A DNA stretch of 64,000 nucleotides from Berryella wangjianweii (GTDB lineage: Bacteria; Actinomycetota; Coriobacteriia; Coriobacteriales; Eggerthellaceae). Positions within the stretch are counted from its first letter, which is position 1; each line of letters opens with the position of its first letter. The notes below the pieces were generated by a model. The model had not been told where the DNA came from. It saw only the letters and a list, made by a program, of their open reading frames with translations, and did not search any database. Below are positions 45,879 through 55,037 of this stretch, in pieces. The translations under genes were made by a program, and so were the position numbers. The stretch spans positions 992,001-1,056,000 of the forward strand of contig CP053716.1 of NCBI GenBank assembly GCA_013201155.1, read 5' to 3'.

Positions 45879-46553
45879 TCAGAACACCGTGGCGTCCAGC
45901 AGCCTGAAATGGCACCGCGAGGTTTCCAGGATTCCCTCGCGCTGCATGCGTCCCAGCTCTGCCGACATAGCGCTGCGATCCACCCCCAGGTAGTCAGCCA
46001 ATTCCTGACGATTGAACCCGATGTCGAACTCAGCCGAGCCGTGATAGTTCGACTCGAACGACAAAAACGACAGCAGCTTGCCGCGAATGGTCTTGGGCGC
46101 CGACACGAACACGCGCCGCGACAGGCCCAGGTTCTTCTGCGCGAAGATCGCCAGCAGGTTCCGCGTGATGCGCGCGTGGTGCTCGCACGAGCTTGAGCAG
46201 GTGGTCAGGATGCGATTGATGTTCAGGAACAGCACCTGGGTGTCCTCAAGGGCCACCACGTCCACCATCAGGGGCTCGTTCGGCACCGCGGCGTAGGTTT
46301 CGGCGAACACGCGCCCCAGCCCCACATGGCCCAGGATGCTGACGTTGCCCCACACGTCCACGCTCTCAATGCACACCGAGCCCTTCAGCACCAGGCCCAG
46401 CGATTCGGTGACGTCGCCCATGCGCAGGATGCGCTCGTCCTTCAGGTAGCTGCGCTTCTGCGCCCCCAGGCAGTCGAGCATCGACACGGCCTGCTCGGGC
46501 GTGGTGCCGCGAAACAGCGGCGTGCGAACGAGTATCTGAGCGTCAACCTGCAT
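45879..46553 (-). CDS. Crp/Fnr-family transcriptional regulator
   Basis: 224 residues from ATG 46553, eight bases after GGTGG. An N-terminal cyclic-nucleotide-type beta roll (about 10-115) contains GSVCIESVDVWGN and GHVGLGRVFAETYAA. A C-terminal HTH_Crp domain has NRQELADYLGVDRSAMSAELGRMQREG with recognition helix RSAMSAELGR. No four-cysteine Fe-S motif of Fnr is seen; two cysteines lie in TTCSSSCEHH after the sensor domain. Regulators of this clade often lie beside hybrid-cluster-protein or ferredoxin genes in anaerobes. It is divergent from such a ferredoxin. Confidence 0.9.
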   Translation of the reverse strand: MQVDAQILVRTPLFRGTTPEQAVSMLDCLGAQKRSYLKDERILRMGDVTESLGLVLKGSVCIESVDVWGNVSILGHVGLGRVFAETYAAVPNEPLMVDVVALEDTQVLFLNINRILTTCSSSCEHHARITRNLLAIFAQKNLGLSRRVFVSAPKTIRGKLLSFLSFESNYHGSAEFDIGFNRQELADYLGVDRSAMSAELGRMQREGILETSRCHFRLLDATVF

Positions 46554-46586
46554 CGACCCCACCTTTCATCCCGTTTGCCTGCGAAC

Positions 46587-46640
46587 ATTCTAACGCTTGT
46601 TGCAATCGCAACATATCATCGCTTCCCCAGGCCCTATCAT
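46587..46640. promoter_or_regulatory. Divergent promoters with a shared Crp/Fnr-type palindrome
   Basis: A perfect palindrome TGTTGC-AATC-GCAACA lies at 46598-46613, of the 6-4-6 form bound by Crp/Fnr proteins. On the plus strand TATCAT at 46635-46640 places the palindrome centre at about -41.5, the class II activation position. On the minus strand TAGAAT at 46592-46587 places it near -25, over the spacer, which would suit repression. The regulator gene itself is on the minus side. Confidence 0.65.
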
Positions 46641-46692
46641 GAGGCCACCGAATGCACGGGAAGACCTGGGCGATGCCCGGAGGGGAGCGACG

Positions 46693-47658
46693 ATGATCAG
46701 GCGCGTGATTCAAATCGATGACGAGCGCTGCGACGGCTGCGGCGTGTGCGCGACGGCATGCCACGAAGGGGCCATCGCCATCGTTGACGGCAAGGCGCGC
46801 CTCATGCGCGACGACTACTGCGACGGCCTCGGCGACTGCCTGCCGGCCTGCCCCACCAACGCCATCTCGTTCATCGAGCGCGAAGCGGCTGACTACGACG
46901 CGGCCGCCGTGGCCGCCAACCTGCGTGCGCGGGCCCAGGGATCACAGGCTGCCGCGTCCAGCGCAACAGTGGCTTCGGCTTCCGCCGAGGTGGCGAACGC
47001 CATGCGTGAGAGCATGATCGCCGCAGCCCGGCACATGGACGTGCTGTCAACCCTGGCGCCCGCCGCCGGCGCAACCGCCGAAACGCCGCATGATGAGCCC
47101 ATGGCGGCGGCTCCGTCTGCGGCACCCGCCGCCGGCGTCACGAAAGAGGGCGCGTCCGCACCCGGCTGCTCCTGCCCTGGGTCCCATGCCCAGCGCATCG
47201 TGCGCCAATCCGCCGTCGGCACCCCCGCCGCATCCGTCGCGCCTTCCGCAGCGGGCTCTGCCGCCGTCACGGCCACGACGACCGAACCCGGCTCCGAGCT
47301 GACTAACTGGCCTGTTCAGATCAAGCTGGCGCCCACCGGCGCCCCGTACTTCCAAGGCGCTCACCTGCTGATCGCGGCGGACTGCTGCGCCTACGCCTAC
47401 GCGGGCTTCCACCAGCGGCTCATGCGCAACCGCGTGGCCCTGATCGGCTGCCCCAAGCTGGACGCCGTCGATTACGCCGACAAGCTGTGCCAGATCATCC
47501 GTGACAACGATATCCGCAGCGTGGCCATCGCGCGCATGGAGGTGCCCTGCTGTGCGGGAATCGAGCACATGGCCGTTGGGGCCCTGAAGGCCAGCGGGAA
47601 GTTCATCCCCTGGCAGGTGGTCACCTTCAGTCGCGACGGGCGCGTGCTGGACGCCTGA
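46693..47658 (+). CDS. 4Fe-4S protein of the hybrid-cluster-protein-associated type
   Basis: 321 residues from ATG 46693 after GGAGGGGAGC. CDGCGVCATACHEGAI and a second modified group CDGLGDCLPACPTNAI bind two [4Fe-4S] clusters. Residues 85-200 are an Ala/Thr-rich low-complexity linker with a CSCPGS motif. The C-terminal domain, LTNWPVQIKLAPTGAPYF, LLIAADCCAYAYAGFH, LIGCPKLDAVDY and MEVPCCAGIEH, matches the family found next to hcp and Crp-type regulators in anaerobes. No hcp is in the window. It probably acts in redox or nitrosative stress; this is inferred. Confidence 0.85.
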   Translation: MIRRVIQIDDERCDGCGVCATACHEGAIAIVDGKARLMRDDYCDGLGDCLPACPTNAISFIEREAADYDAAAVAANLRARAQGSQAAASSATVASASAEVANAMRESMIAAARHMDVLSTLAPAAGATAETPHDEPMAAAPSAAPAAGVTKEGASAPGCSCPGSHAQRIVRQSAVGTPAASVAPSAAGSAAVTATTTEPGSELTNWPVQIKLAPTGAPYFQGAHLLIAADCCAYAYAGFHQRLMRNRVALIGCPKLDAVDYADKLCQIIRDNDIRSVAIARMEVPCCAGIEHMAVGALKASGKFIPWQVVTFSRDGRVLDA

Positions 47659-47709
47659 TCGCCCCGCTGCGGCGGCGACGCGCACGACACGCATGCTGCG
47701 CGCCGCATC

Positions 47710-50700
47710 CTACCGTGCAGCGGCGACAGCCTGCTCGACAGCGCTGATCAGCTGCGGAAGGTCGGCCTGCGCGAACCGGTACCGCACCAAGGCGGGCTGG
47801 GACGCGTCGTCGCACGGCTGCTCGACACACACGAACACGGCCTCCACCTGGCTCACTCCCTGCTGCAGCACCACCGCCGCATAGCAGGCGGCCTGCAGGG
47901 CATGCTTGCGCGCCAGCTGGGCTCGATCAAGGCACGGACCGCCTGTCTTGTAGTCCACCACCAGCGCCCTGCCCTGCTCGCGATCAAGGCACAGCAGGTC
48001 GATGGCGCCCTCGAACACCACCGAGTCAGCCTGTGGGCCCAGTCGCAGGGCGAATGGGGCCTCGGGCATGCGGACGGGGTACGTGGAGGCCTCGGCTGCC
48101 ACATCGGAGGCCAGCCAGCGATCGAGGGCCGCAACCACGCGCTCGCGCGATTGCGCACCCAGCTGGAAAGCGTCCATGATTCGCGCGCAGGCTGCGGCAT
48201 CAGGCGCCTGAAAGGCCGCGCCCGCCCCTCCCTGCGCACAGGACACCTCAGCCAGCAGGTGGAAGGCCGAGCCAACCGCCGTGGCGGCATCCTCGTCGGA
48301 TGCCGTCGCGCGACCGCGCTCGAACATCGGCTCGATGTCGCGATCCACCGGATCGCCCCATGAGTCCACCGCCGCGATCGTCAGCGCGCCGAATGCGCGC
48401 GCTCCCTCAGGCGACGCGCCCGCCGGAACGCCAACCGCCTGGAAGCCACCATCGGCTGCATCACGCTCAAGCGCGAGCGCGGCGCGCGCATCGACCCGAC
48501 GGGCGAAGCCCACGGCGTCTGCGACTTCCACGCTGTTCGCATCGCCCGGGCTCTCGACGGCCCGCATCCCGGCGTCCGCCGCGAACGCATCCTCACGAGC
48601 GGGCAGGCGCACATCGCAGACGAAGTCATCGGCCAACCGAGCCCCCAGCGCACGCGCAGCCCCTCCCTGCGACGCCTGGGTGAAGCTGGAGAACCCCCGT
48701 GATGGGGGCGGCGCGCAGCCAAACGAACGCGCGGGGCGCGGGCCGACGGCCGGGACGGACACCACCACGCGCTGACCGCGAGCATCCGACGAGGGCTCAT
48801 GACCGCCGCAGACCCGAGCCTCTCCCTCCTGCCCGCCCTCGCCATCGGTAACGTCCGAAGCGCCCACGTACGGCATATCCCTCAGGTCATCCGCAGAAAT
48901 CAAGTCAACCACCCGCAGCTCGGCAGCGCGCTCGCCTCCGAAGTCAACCTGGCTGAGCCCCGCCTGCAACGCCCCCCCATCCTCCATCAGGGCGCGCAGG
49001 GCCTCGCCCATGCAGCCTTTCAGCACACCCTCGGGCTGGTCTTTCTTGGTGCGCACGGCGCACGAAAGCACCACGGCCTCCATCGCACGCGTGATCGCCA
49101 CGTACAGCAGGCGCTTCGCCTCCTCGGCCTCACCCACCTCCGACAGCAGCCCGATCGCCTCCGAGGCGCGCAGGGCATCGTCAGACCGCAGCGCACGCAT
49201 CAGCAGGTCTTCGTCGGGATCTTCGCCGAACAGCCCCACCCGCAGCTCGGCCGCGGCAGCGGAAGACACCTTCCCCTGGCTCTCCGAACGCGGCAGCAGA
49301 GCAGCGTGCGCCCGTCCCTCCGCCTGCTCCAAACGCAGCGACGCCTTGGAGCCATCACTGCGGGAATCCTCCATATCGGCCACGGCCACGATGGGAAACT
49401 CCAAGCCCTTCGACGCATGCACGGTCATGATGCGCACGAAGTTGCCGCCGTTCGCCGACAGGGCCCCGGGCGACAGGCGCTGGGTTTCCAGCAGCTCGGC
49501 GAAGGCCAGGGCCACGCTGGCGGGACCCGCCCCGCGCGCCTCGATGTCAGCCACCAGCCGAATGCCCTTGTACACGTTGGCGGCGCTGGCCAGGCCCTCG
49601 CTACCCTGATTCTGCAGGCGCCCGGCCCAGCCCGACTGCGTGAACACCGTGCGCAGGGCGGTCTCCATGCCGAAGGTGCGCAGCTCGGCCTGAGCGCACG
49701 ACCACGTGGCAACCGCATTCGCCAGCAAAGGCGATGCGGGCAGCACGCCCTCCTGCTCGAAGAGCCTCGCGGCCTCGGCCAAGCCGCGATCGATGCCCTG
49801 ACGGCGCAGGCCCTCGTCAGACTGCCAACTTCCCAGATGAAGCAGGTCGTTCGCACTCAGGCAGAAAGCGCGGCCGGCAAGGGCCTGCAGCAGCGATTCG
49901 GTGTCGCACGGGTTCGACAGGGCCCGGGTCAGCTGGGCCACCTCAAGGGCCTCAAGCGACTGGCCGAACACCGAGCCGCCCGCCACCACGCAGTTGAAGC
50001 CCGCTCGGCGCAGCACCTCGGCATACGCATCGGCATTCGTCATGCGGCGCAGCAGCAGCACCATTTCGCCCGCCGTGCGCCCGGCGTCACGGTAGCGCGC
50101 GAAGCAGGCCGCCACGCGCGCGGCCCTCACCTCACGCGCCTCATCGCCGCCCAGGCCGCCCTTGAAGGGCCGGCGCACGACGTCCACCATCACACGCGGC
50201 ACCGAGGGCGGCAGCGGGCTGCGCACCCGGCTCTCGTCGCGCCCGTGCCCCAGGCTCATGAACGCGCCGCCGAACATGTCGGGGCGCGAGAACACACGAT
50301 CCACCAAGGTCAGCACATCGGCATGGCTGCGGAAGTTCTTCATCAGGCAGATCACGCGCCCACGTTCGGACTCCTCCACCATGCGCAGATGACGGCGATA
50401 CACCGACACGTCGGCGCCGCGGAAGCGATAGATGCTCTGCTGCCAGTCCCCCACCGTGCACAGGCGCTCGCACCCCTCGCCCGACAGCAGGCGCGCCATG
50501 TCCACCTGCATCTGGTCGGTGTCCTGGAACTCGTCGATCATCACCATCTTGAAGCGGTCGCGGTAGCGCGCGGCGATCTGCGGAAAGCGCGTAAGCGCCC
50601 GATGCGCCTGCACCAGCAAGTCGTCATTCGACATCAGACCACGCTGACGCTTCTGGTCGGCCATGCGACGCTGCACCTGCCGCGCAATGAGGACCAGGGC

Positions 50701-51579
50701 GCTCGCATGGTCGCGCGCAGCCGCCAGGTTGGCGCGCATCAGCAGCTCGGTGCGCCGTGCGTTCAGCTCGGCCACGGCGGGCTTCAAGGCGGCGGACACA
50801 CTCTTGCTTACCGCGCCCACGCCCTCGCCCGCGGCCAGCGCCTCGCGAACCGACACGTCAGGCGCATCCAGCAGGCCGCGCAGCTGCGCCGCAGCCCGCT
50901 CGTACGCCCCGATCGCCACCGCACGGTTTTCGGTGACGCCCGCTGCCGTCAGCAGCTCGATCGCCTCATCGGCAATGCCCGCCAGCTCGCTTGCCAGCCG
51001 ATGGCCCGACAGCTCGTCTTGGTGAAACGTCAGCTGATCCATGCCGCCCGGACACGCCGACACAGCGTCCAGCAGCGCGCGCACGTGGTCCGCAAGATCG
51101 CGCTTGCGGCCGCGGGCCTGAGCCCCGTACTCCTCGAACAGAGACTCCACGTCCTCGGACAGGGCACCCTGACGAGCCTCTTCGATCACCTGGGCCAGCG
51201 CCTCGTCGCGTATGCGAAGGACCTCCGCGTCATCCAGGGTATAGCAAGGGTCTATTCCCAGCTCAAGCGCATGAGCACGCAGAATGCGCCCGCACATGCC
51301 ATGGATGGTGGACACCCAGGCGTCGTCCACCTTCAGGGCCTGGTCGATGCGGCCCGCGGCGCGAAGCTCCGCCTTGATGCGCGCCTTCAGCTCACCGGCC
51401 GCCTTCTGCGTGAAGGTGATGGCCAGCACCTCGTGCACATCGGCCACCTGACCGGTCTGTATGGCCTGCACGATACGCTTGGTAAGCGTGAACGTCTTGC
51501 CCGACCCCGCGCCCGCGGCAACCACCACGGCGCGGTCGAGGGTGTTCACGCAGGCACTTTGCTCCGGCGTGAGGGCCAT
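47710..51579 (-). CDS. addA: ATP-dependent helicase/nuclease subunit A (AddA)
   Basis: 1289 residues from ATG 51579. UvrD-type helicase motifs appear in order: AAGAGSGKTFTLTKRI, ITFTQKAAGELKARI, MIDEFQDTDQMQ, VGDWQQSIYRFRGADV, KNFRSHADVL and MTVHASKGLEFPIV. The C terminus is a RecB-type nuclease with ALVVDYKTGG and QAACYAAVVL. With AddB it unwinds and resects double-strand breaks for recombination. It begins one base after the addB stop. It is longer than most AddA because of a disordered Ala/Arg-rich region around residues 930-1100. Confidence 0.92.
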   Translation of the reverse strand: MALTPEQSACVNTLDRAVVVAAGAGSGKTFTLTKRIVQAIQTGQVADVHEVLAITFTQKAAGELKARIKAELRAAGRIDQALKVDDAWVSTIHGMCGRILRAHALELGIDPCYTLDDAEVLRIRDEALAQVIEEARQGALSEDVESLFEEYGAQARGRKRDLADHVRALLDAVSACPGGMDQLTFHQDELSGHRLASELAGIADEAIELLTAAGVTENRAVAIGAYERAAAQLRGLLDAPDVSVREALAAGEGVGAVSKSVSAALKPAVAELNARRTELLMRANLAAARDHASALVLIARQVQRRMADQKRQRGLMSNDDLLVQAHRALTRFPQIAARYRDRFKMVMIDEFQDTDQMQVDMARLLSGEGCERLCTVGDWQQSIYRFRGADVSVYRRHLRMVEESERGRVICLMKNFRSHADVLTLVDRVFSRPDMFGGAFMSLGHGRDESRVRSPLPPSVPRVMVDVVRRPFKGGLGGDEAREVRAARVAACFARYRDAGRTAGEMVLLLRRMTNADAYAEVLRRAGFNCVVAGGSVFGQSLEALEVAQLTRALSNPCDTESLLQALAGRAFCLSANDLLHLGSWQSDEGLRRQGIDRGLAEAARLFEQEGVLPASPLLANAVATWSCAQAELRTFGMETALRTVFTQSGWAGRLQNQGSEGLASAANVYKGIRLVADIEARGAGPASVALAFAELLETQRLSPGALSANGGNFVRIMTVHASKGLEFPIVAVADMEDSRSDGSKASLRLEQAEGRAHAALLPRSESQGKVSSAAAAELRVGLFGEDPDEDLLMRALRSDDALRASEAIGLLSEVGEAEEAKRLLYVAITRAMEAVVLSCAVRTKKDQPEGVLKGCMGEALRALMEDGGALQAGLSQVDFGGERAAELRVVDLISADDLRDMPYVGASDVTDGEGGQEGEARVCGGHEPSSDARGQRVVVSVPAVGPRPARSFGCAPPPSRGFSSFTQASQGGAARALGARLADDFVCDVRLPAREDAFAADAGMRAVESPGDANSVEVADAVGFARRVDARAALALERDAADGGFQAVGVPAGASPEGARAFGALTIAAVDSWGDPVDRDIEPMFERGRATASDEDAATAVGSAFHLLAEVSCAQGGAGAAFQAPDAAACARIMDAFQLGAQSRERVVAALDRWLASDVAAEASTYPVRMPEAPFALRLGPQADSVVFEGAIDLLCLDREQGRALVVDYKTGGPCLDRAQLARKHALQAACYAAVVLQQGVSQVEAVFVCVEQPCDDASQPALVRYRFAQADLPQLISAVEQAVAAAR

Positions 51580-51580
51580 G

Positions 51581-54397
51581 CTAGTTCTCCCTTCGCGGAC
51601 AGCTGGACAACGGACAGGAGGCACACACGCCTGACCAGGATGGACGCGGAGCCACATCACCTGCGCGCAGGCACTCCAAAGCATAGGCGACGCGCTGCTC
51701 CACCTCGTCCACCAGCCCCCGGAACGACAGCGGCCCCTCCATATCGCACATGACCGCGTCGGCCTTGCTGCCGGGCAGGTCGGCAGGGCCCGCGAAGCGC
51801 GGATCCAGAGCGCCCGCCACCACCGGACCCGCGGCCTTGACCGCACGGACGTACAGCGAACCCACCACGTTCAATCCCAACGCCCGCTCGACCGCGCGAG
51901 CGTACACAAGGGCCTGCACCTTGCCCGTCTGATGCGCGCGCCAGAAGCCCACGCTGTGCTCGTCGGACACGCTGCTCTTGTAGTCGATCACCACGGCGTT
52001 GCCCTGGTCGTCCACGTCGATGCGGTCGATGCGGCCCGCCAGCAGGCCGCCCGCGTAGGAAACGGGGCTCTCGCGGCTGATCTGGTATTCCAGGTGAAGC
52101 GGGCGAAACCTCGGCAGCAGCGCGGCTTCGTCGGGCAGGTGACGCACCATGGACTCAACCAGGCCATGCACCTCTTTGCGCTCGAACAGCGTGCGCGCGG
52201 CCAGACGACTCCCCGGCTTCAAGGCAGCCTGCTCGGCCTCCACCTCGGCAGCGGCCTCGCGCAGCAGGGATGCGGCCTCGTCCACGCCTGCGGGAACGAT
52301 GCGCGGCACGCCCCGCTCGGCAAGACGACTGTACAGCAGTTCCAGCACGCGGTGCGCGAAGGTTCCCCGCTCTGCCGGGCCAAAGCCCTCATCCAGGCCG
52401 TCGGTTCGAAAGCCCCGCGTAATCAGCCACTTGCGCGGGCACTCCACGTAAGCCTCCAGAGCGGACGGGGAGGGAATCAGCCCGCCGTCAAGACGGCCCA
52501 CCGCCCGCAGCTGCGACACCGCTGCGGCATGCAGGGGGTCGTCAGGCTCGCGCTCGCACGAGTTCGCCAGCGCCACGGCTTCCAAGCGCGGGCCCCGGCA
52601 CTCGTTTTCCACCAGCAGGTCCTCGCCGCGATCGAAGGCGCGCTGATCCAGGCAGGCGGGCAGGCGATGCTCGTTACGCAGCTCGTCTACGTTGGTGGGA
52701 TCGTCGCGATAAGCGTCCACCAGCTCCTCGAACACGGCAGCCGGGTACGCCTCGTCGGCGCTCTCGTCACGCAGCAGGCGCTCCACCACCAGATTGCACC
52801 GAGCGGCAGCCTCAAGCCCCTGCACCATACGCCGCTGAGCGGCCAAGGGATCGTCCGGCGAGGTCAGACCGCAGCGCTCAAGGAACAGGGTGACGGCGTC
52901 GTCGGCGCCTCCCAATGGCAGGCTTGCCTGCTCGAAGCCGCAGGCAATCACCGTATGCACCGCACTCGGCGGAAGGCATGCGGCGGCGGTGCGGCCCATG
53001 ATGCGCACGGTCGGAGCCGTCAGACCCTCGCCCGCCGACCGCGCCACACTCACCGTCGCCTCGCGCAGTGTCCCTATGCAGTCTTCAACCGTGCATGCTC
53101 CCTGGTATGCCGCATAGCAGGTTTGACGCGTGGCGGCAATGGCGGCAAGCTCGTCGGCCACCCAGTGCCCACCGCGCCCCGTCATGCGACGAGCCCGATC
53201 CTCGAACACGCCCAGCAGCACGTCGGCTCCGGGCTGGGTTGCCACCTCTTCCAGCTGCGAGAACAGCTCGCTTGCGGCGCGCACCTCGGCAAGCACGTCG
53301 TCGAATCGGGTCAGGCGATCGCCGCGCACCTGCTGCTCCACCGACCGCGCGGCTTTCTGCGACAGGCCCGCGAACGGCGAACGCAGCACATCGCACAGCA
53401 GCACCAAGCGCTCGGCATCGGAGAGGCCCGGCTTCGCAATGGCCTCATGCAGGGCGATCAGAGCCCCGCCGAAGGACGTGCGACGATAGGGGCGCGCGCC
53501 CTGCGCGAAGCAGGGCCGCTGCAACCCGGGAGCCAGCGCCTCGAACAGCCCCACCGGATCGGCGCACGCCACCACCACATCATGATCGGGCGCCAGACGC
53601 TCGATCGTCTGGGCCAGCAGAGCAGGTCGGGCGTAGGCGCCCGCAGGGAAGGCGAACGACAGTCGCACGCCCGCGCGCACCGGAGCCAGCACGTCAGCGC
53701 CCTGCAGAGGGTCAACCTGCAGCCTGACATGCGGGAGTCGCTCGAAGAACGCCTGCTCGTGCCAGGTAAGAGGCGTGCCGCCCGCATGGCGAACGCGCAG
53801 ACCCGCGGGGAAGGCGCACGGCGCGTTGACCGCGAGCCACTGAGCGGCCTCGCCGCCCTCCACCAGGCCCGCGCCGCGCAGCTCGGCAGCGTACTGTCGC
53901 AGCAGATCGACGATCAGCCCCTGATTGTCAGGCCAATCGGAACCAGAGGCCGACGCACCCCCGCGCGCAACCAGATCCTCAAGCGCAGGAAGGCCTGCGG
54001 CCACCTGCAGCACGCGGTCGGCGAAGCGCACGAACCCAGGCGACCATGCGATATCGCCCGAAGGTGGGTCACCGATCGCCGCCGCGTCGGCGAGCCGACC
54101 GCCCGATGCCGCGTCGTCCTCTGCCGAACCGCTCGTCGCACCCCGCTGCCGCGCACAGGCGAGTCCGTCAGCCAAAACGGCCTCGCGGCGCTCGCGCACC
54201 AGGCGGGTCAGCAGCATCCGACGCTGCACGCGGCCCACGATCGCGCGACCATCCCCGTATCGCGCCCACAGGCCCTCTATCCAGCGCGGAAACGTGGTCA
54301 CCTCCACACCGAACAGGCTCTGCGGGTCGTCCGCACCCATCTGGCGAAAGCGATCGACCTCGGCCCCGCTCGCCAGCAGCACCACCTGTGCAGCCAC
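51581..54397 (-). CDS. addB: ATP-dependent nuclease subunit B (AddB)
   Basis: 938 residues from GTG 54397, six bases after AAGGGGG; upstream in-frame codons lack a ribosome site. The C-terminal nuclease has SPSALEAYVECPRKWLI, GRIDRIDVDDQGNAVVIDYKSS (part) and VCASCPLSSCPRR, i.e. the four-cysteine Fe-S staple around a PD-(D/E)XK site. The N terminus (AAQVVLLASGAEVDRF) has no Walker A motif, so any ATPase activity would be lost, as in several AddB/RecC-like proteins. It is the first gene of the addB-addA pair. Confidence 0.85.
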   Translation of the reverse strand: MAAQVVLLASGAEVDRFRQMGADDPQSLFGVEVTTFPRWIEGLWARYGDGRAIVGRVQRRMLLTRLVRERREAVLADGLACARQRGATSGSAEDDAASGGRLADAAAIGDPPSGDIAWSPGFVRFADRVLQVAAGLPALEDLVARGGASASGSDWPDNQGLIVDLLRQYAAELRGAGLVEGGEAAQWLAVNAPCAFPAGLRVRHAGGTPLTWHEQAFFERLPHVRLQVDPLQGADVLAPVRAGVRLSFAFPAGAYARPALLAQTIERLAPDHDVVVACADPVGLFEALAPGLQRPCFAQGARPYRRTSFGGALIALHEAIAKPGLSDAERLVLLCDVLRSPFAGLSQKAARSVEQQVRGDRLTRFDDVLAEVRAASELFSQLEEVATQPGADVLLGVFEDRARRMTGRGGHWVADELAAIAATRQTCYAAYQGACTVEDCIGTLREATVSVARSAGEGLTAPTVRIMGRTAAACLPPSAVHTVIACGFEQASLPLGGADDAVTLFLERCGLTSPDDPLAAQRRMVQGLEAAARCNLVVERLLRDESADEAYPAAVFEELVDAYRDDPTNVDELRNEHRLPACLDQRAFDRGEDLLVENECRGPRLEAVALANSCEREPDDPLHAAAVSQLRAVGRLDGGLIPSPSALEAYVECPRKWLITRGFRTDGLDEGFGPAERGTFAHRVLELLYSRLAERGVPRIVPAGVDEAASLLREAAAEVEAEQAALKPGSRLAARTLFERKEVHGLVESMVRHLPDEAALLPRFRPLHLEYQISRESPVSYAGGLLAGRIDRIDVDDQGNAVVIDYKSSVSDEHSVGFWRAHQTGKVQALVYARAVERALGLNVVGSLYVRAVKAAGPVVAGALDPRFAGPADLPGSKADAVMCDMEGPLSFRGLVDEVEQRVAYALECLRAGDVAPRPSWSGVCASCPLSSCPRREN

Positions 54398-55037
54398 CGC
54401 ATACCCCCTTCTTGCCTCGAAGCCCCATTGTACCGCCAGCCCCCACCCCATCGGCCAGCGAGGAGTGTCAGTGCAGGCCACCGGAAGCGCCTCATCGCCC
54501 GGATGCACGGCGTGGCGCATGCCCCCACACCCCCCAGGCCTCGCGGATTCGACGTTTGTACCATGCAGCCCGCAAACAGGAGTACCGAGAACAGGACAGG
54601 CAACCGAACGCGCCGCGCCGCCAAGGAACGCTGACGGCGAGTTGCCACCCGATGCAGGTCAGGGCTCACCGCGCATCACAGGACCCTCGATCGCGCCCAA
54701 GACCCCGCGACGCCGCCAGCCGCACCGTTGGATGCTCGTGCACCTCTCGCGCTGATGCCGTCCTCTGCATCCGCGCGTCCCTCGCGCCCGCACCGCCCCC
54801 CGCACCCGCCGGCTGGACATCGAGCGCTCCTCGCAAGCGGCAAGCAGCGGGCGCTATCCTCGCCGTTCTGCGACAATCGATTTTCTCATATTATTAAGAT
54901 CAGATTAAATGCGATGGGCCCCGTCGAAACCCGGTCTATATCAGACCGAGTTTATCTTCATTCAAAAATATCGCTTGCTTTGTTCAAAGGCCACACGCTA
55001 CTCTGTCACCCTATTCACATAGCGAGAGGAACATATT
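54398..55037. other. 640-base intergenic region with a dyad before the zinc-ribbon gene
   Basis: The left 480 bases are GC-rich and show no supportable gene. From 54880 to 55030 the sequence is AT-rich and promoter-like for the plus strand. A perfect dyad CGGTCT-ATATC-AGACCG lies at 54932-54948 and is followed by AGTTTATC; it could be an operator or a short terminator. Confidence 0.5.

Noticed and set aside
54298..54669. Small frame with a lipobox-like LFSVLLFAGC
   Set aside because: It overlaps the start of addB in another frame, lacks a ribosome site, and the rest of its sequence has no protein-like character.
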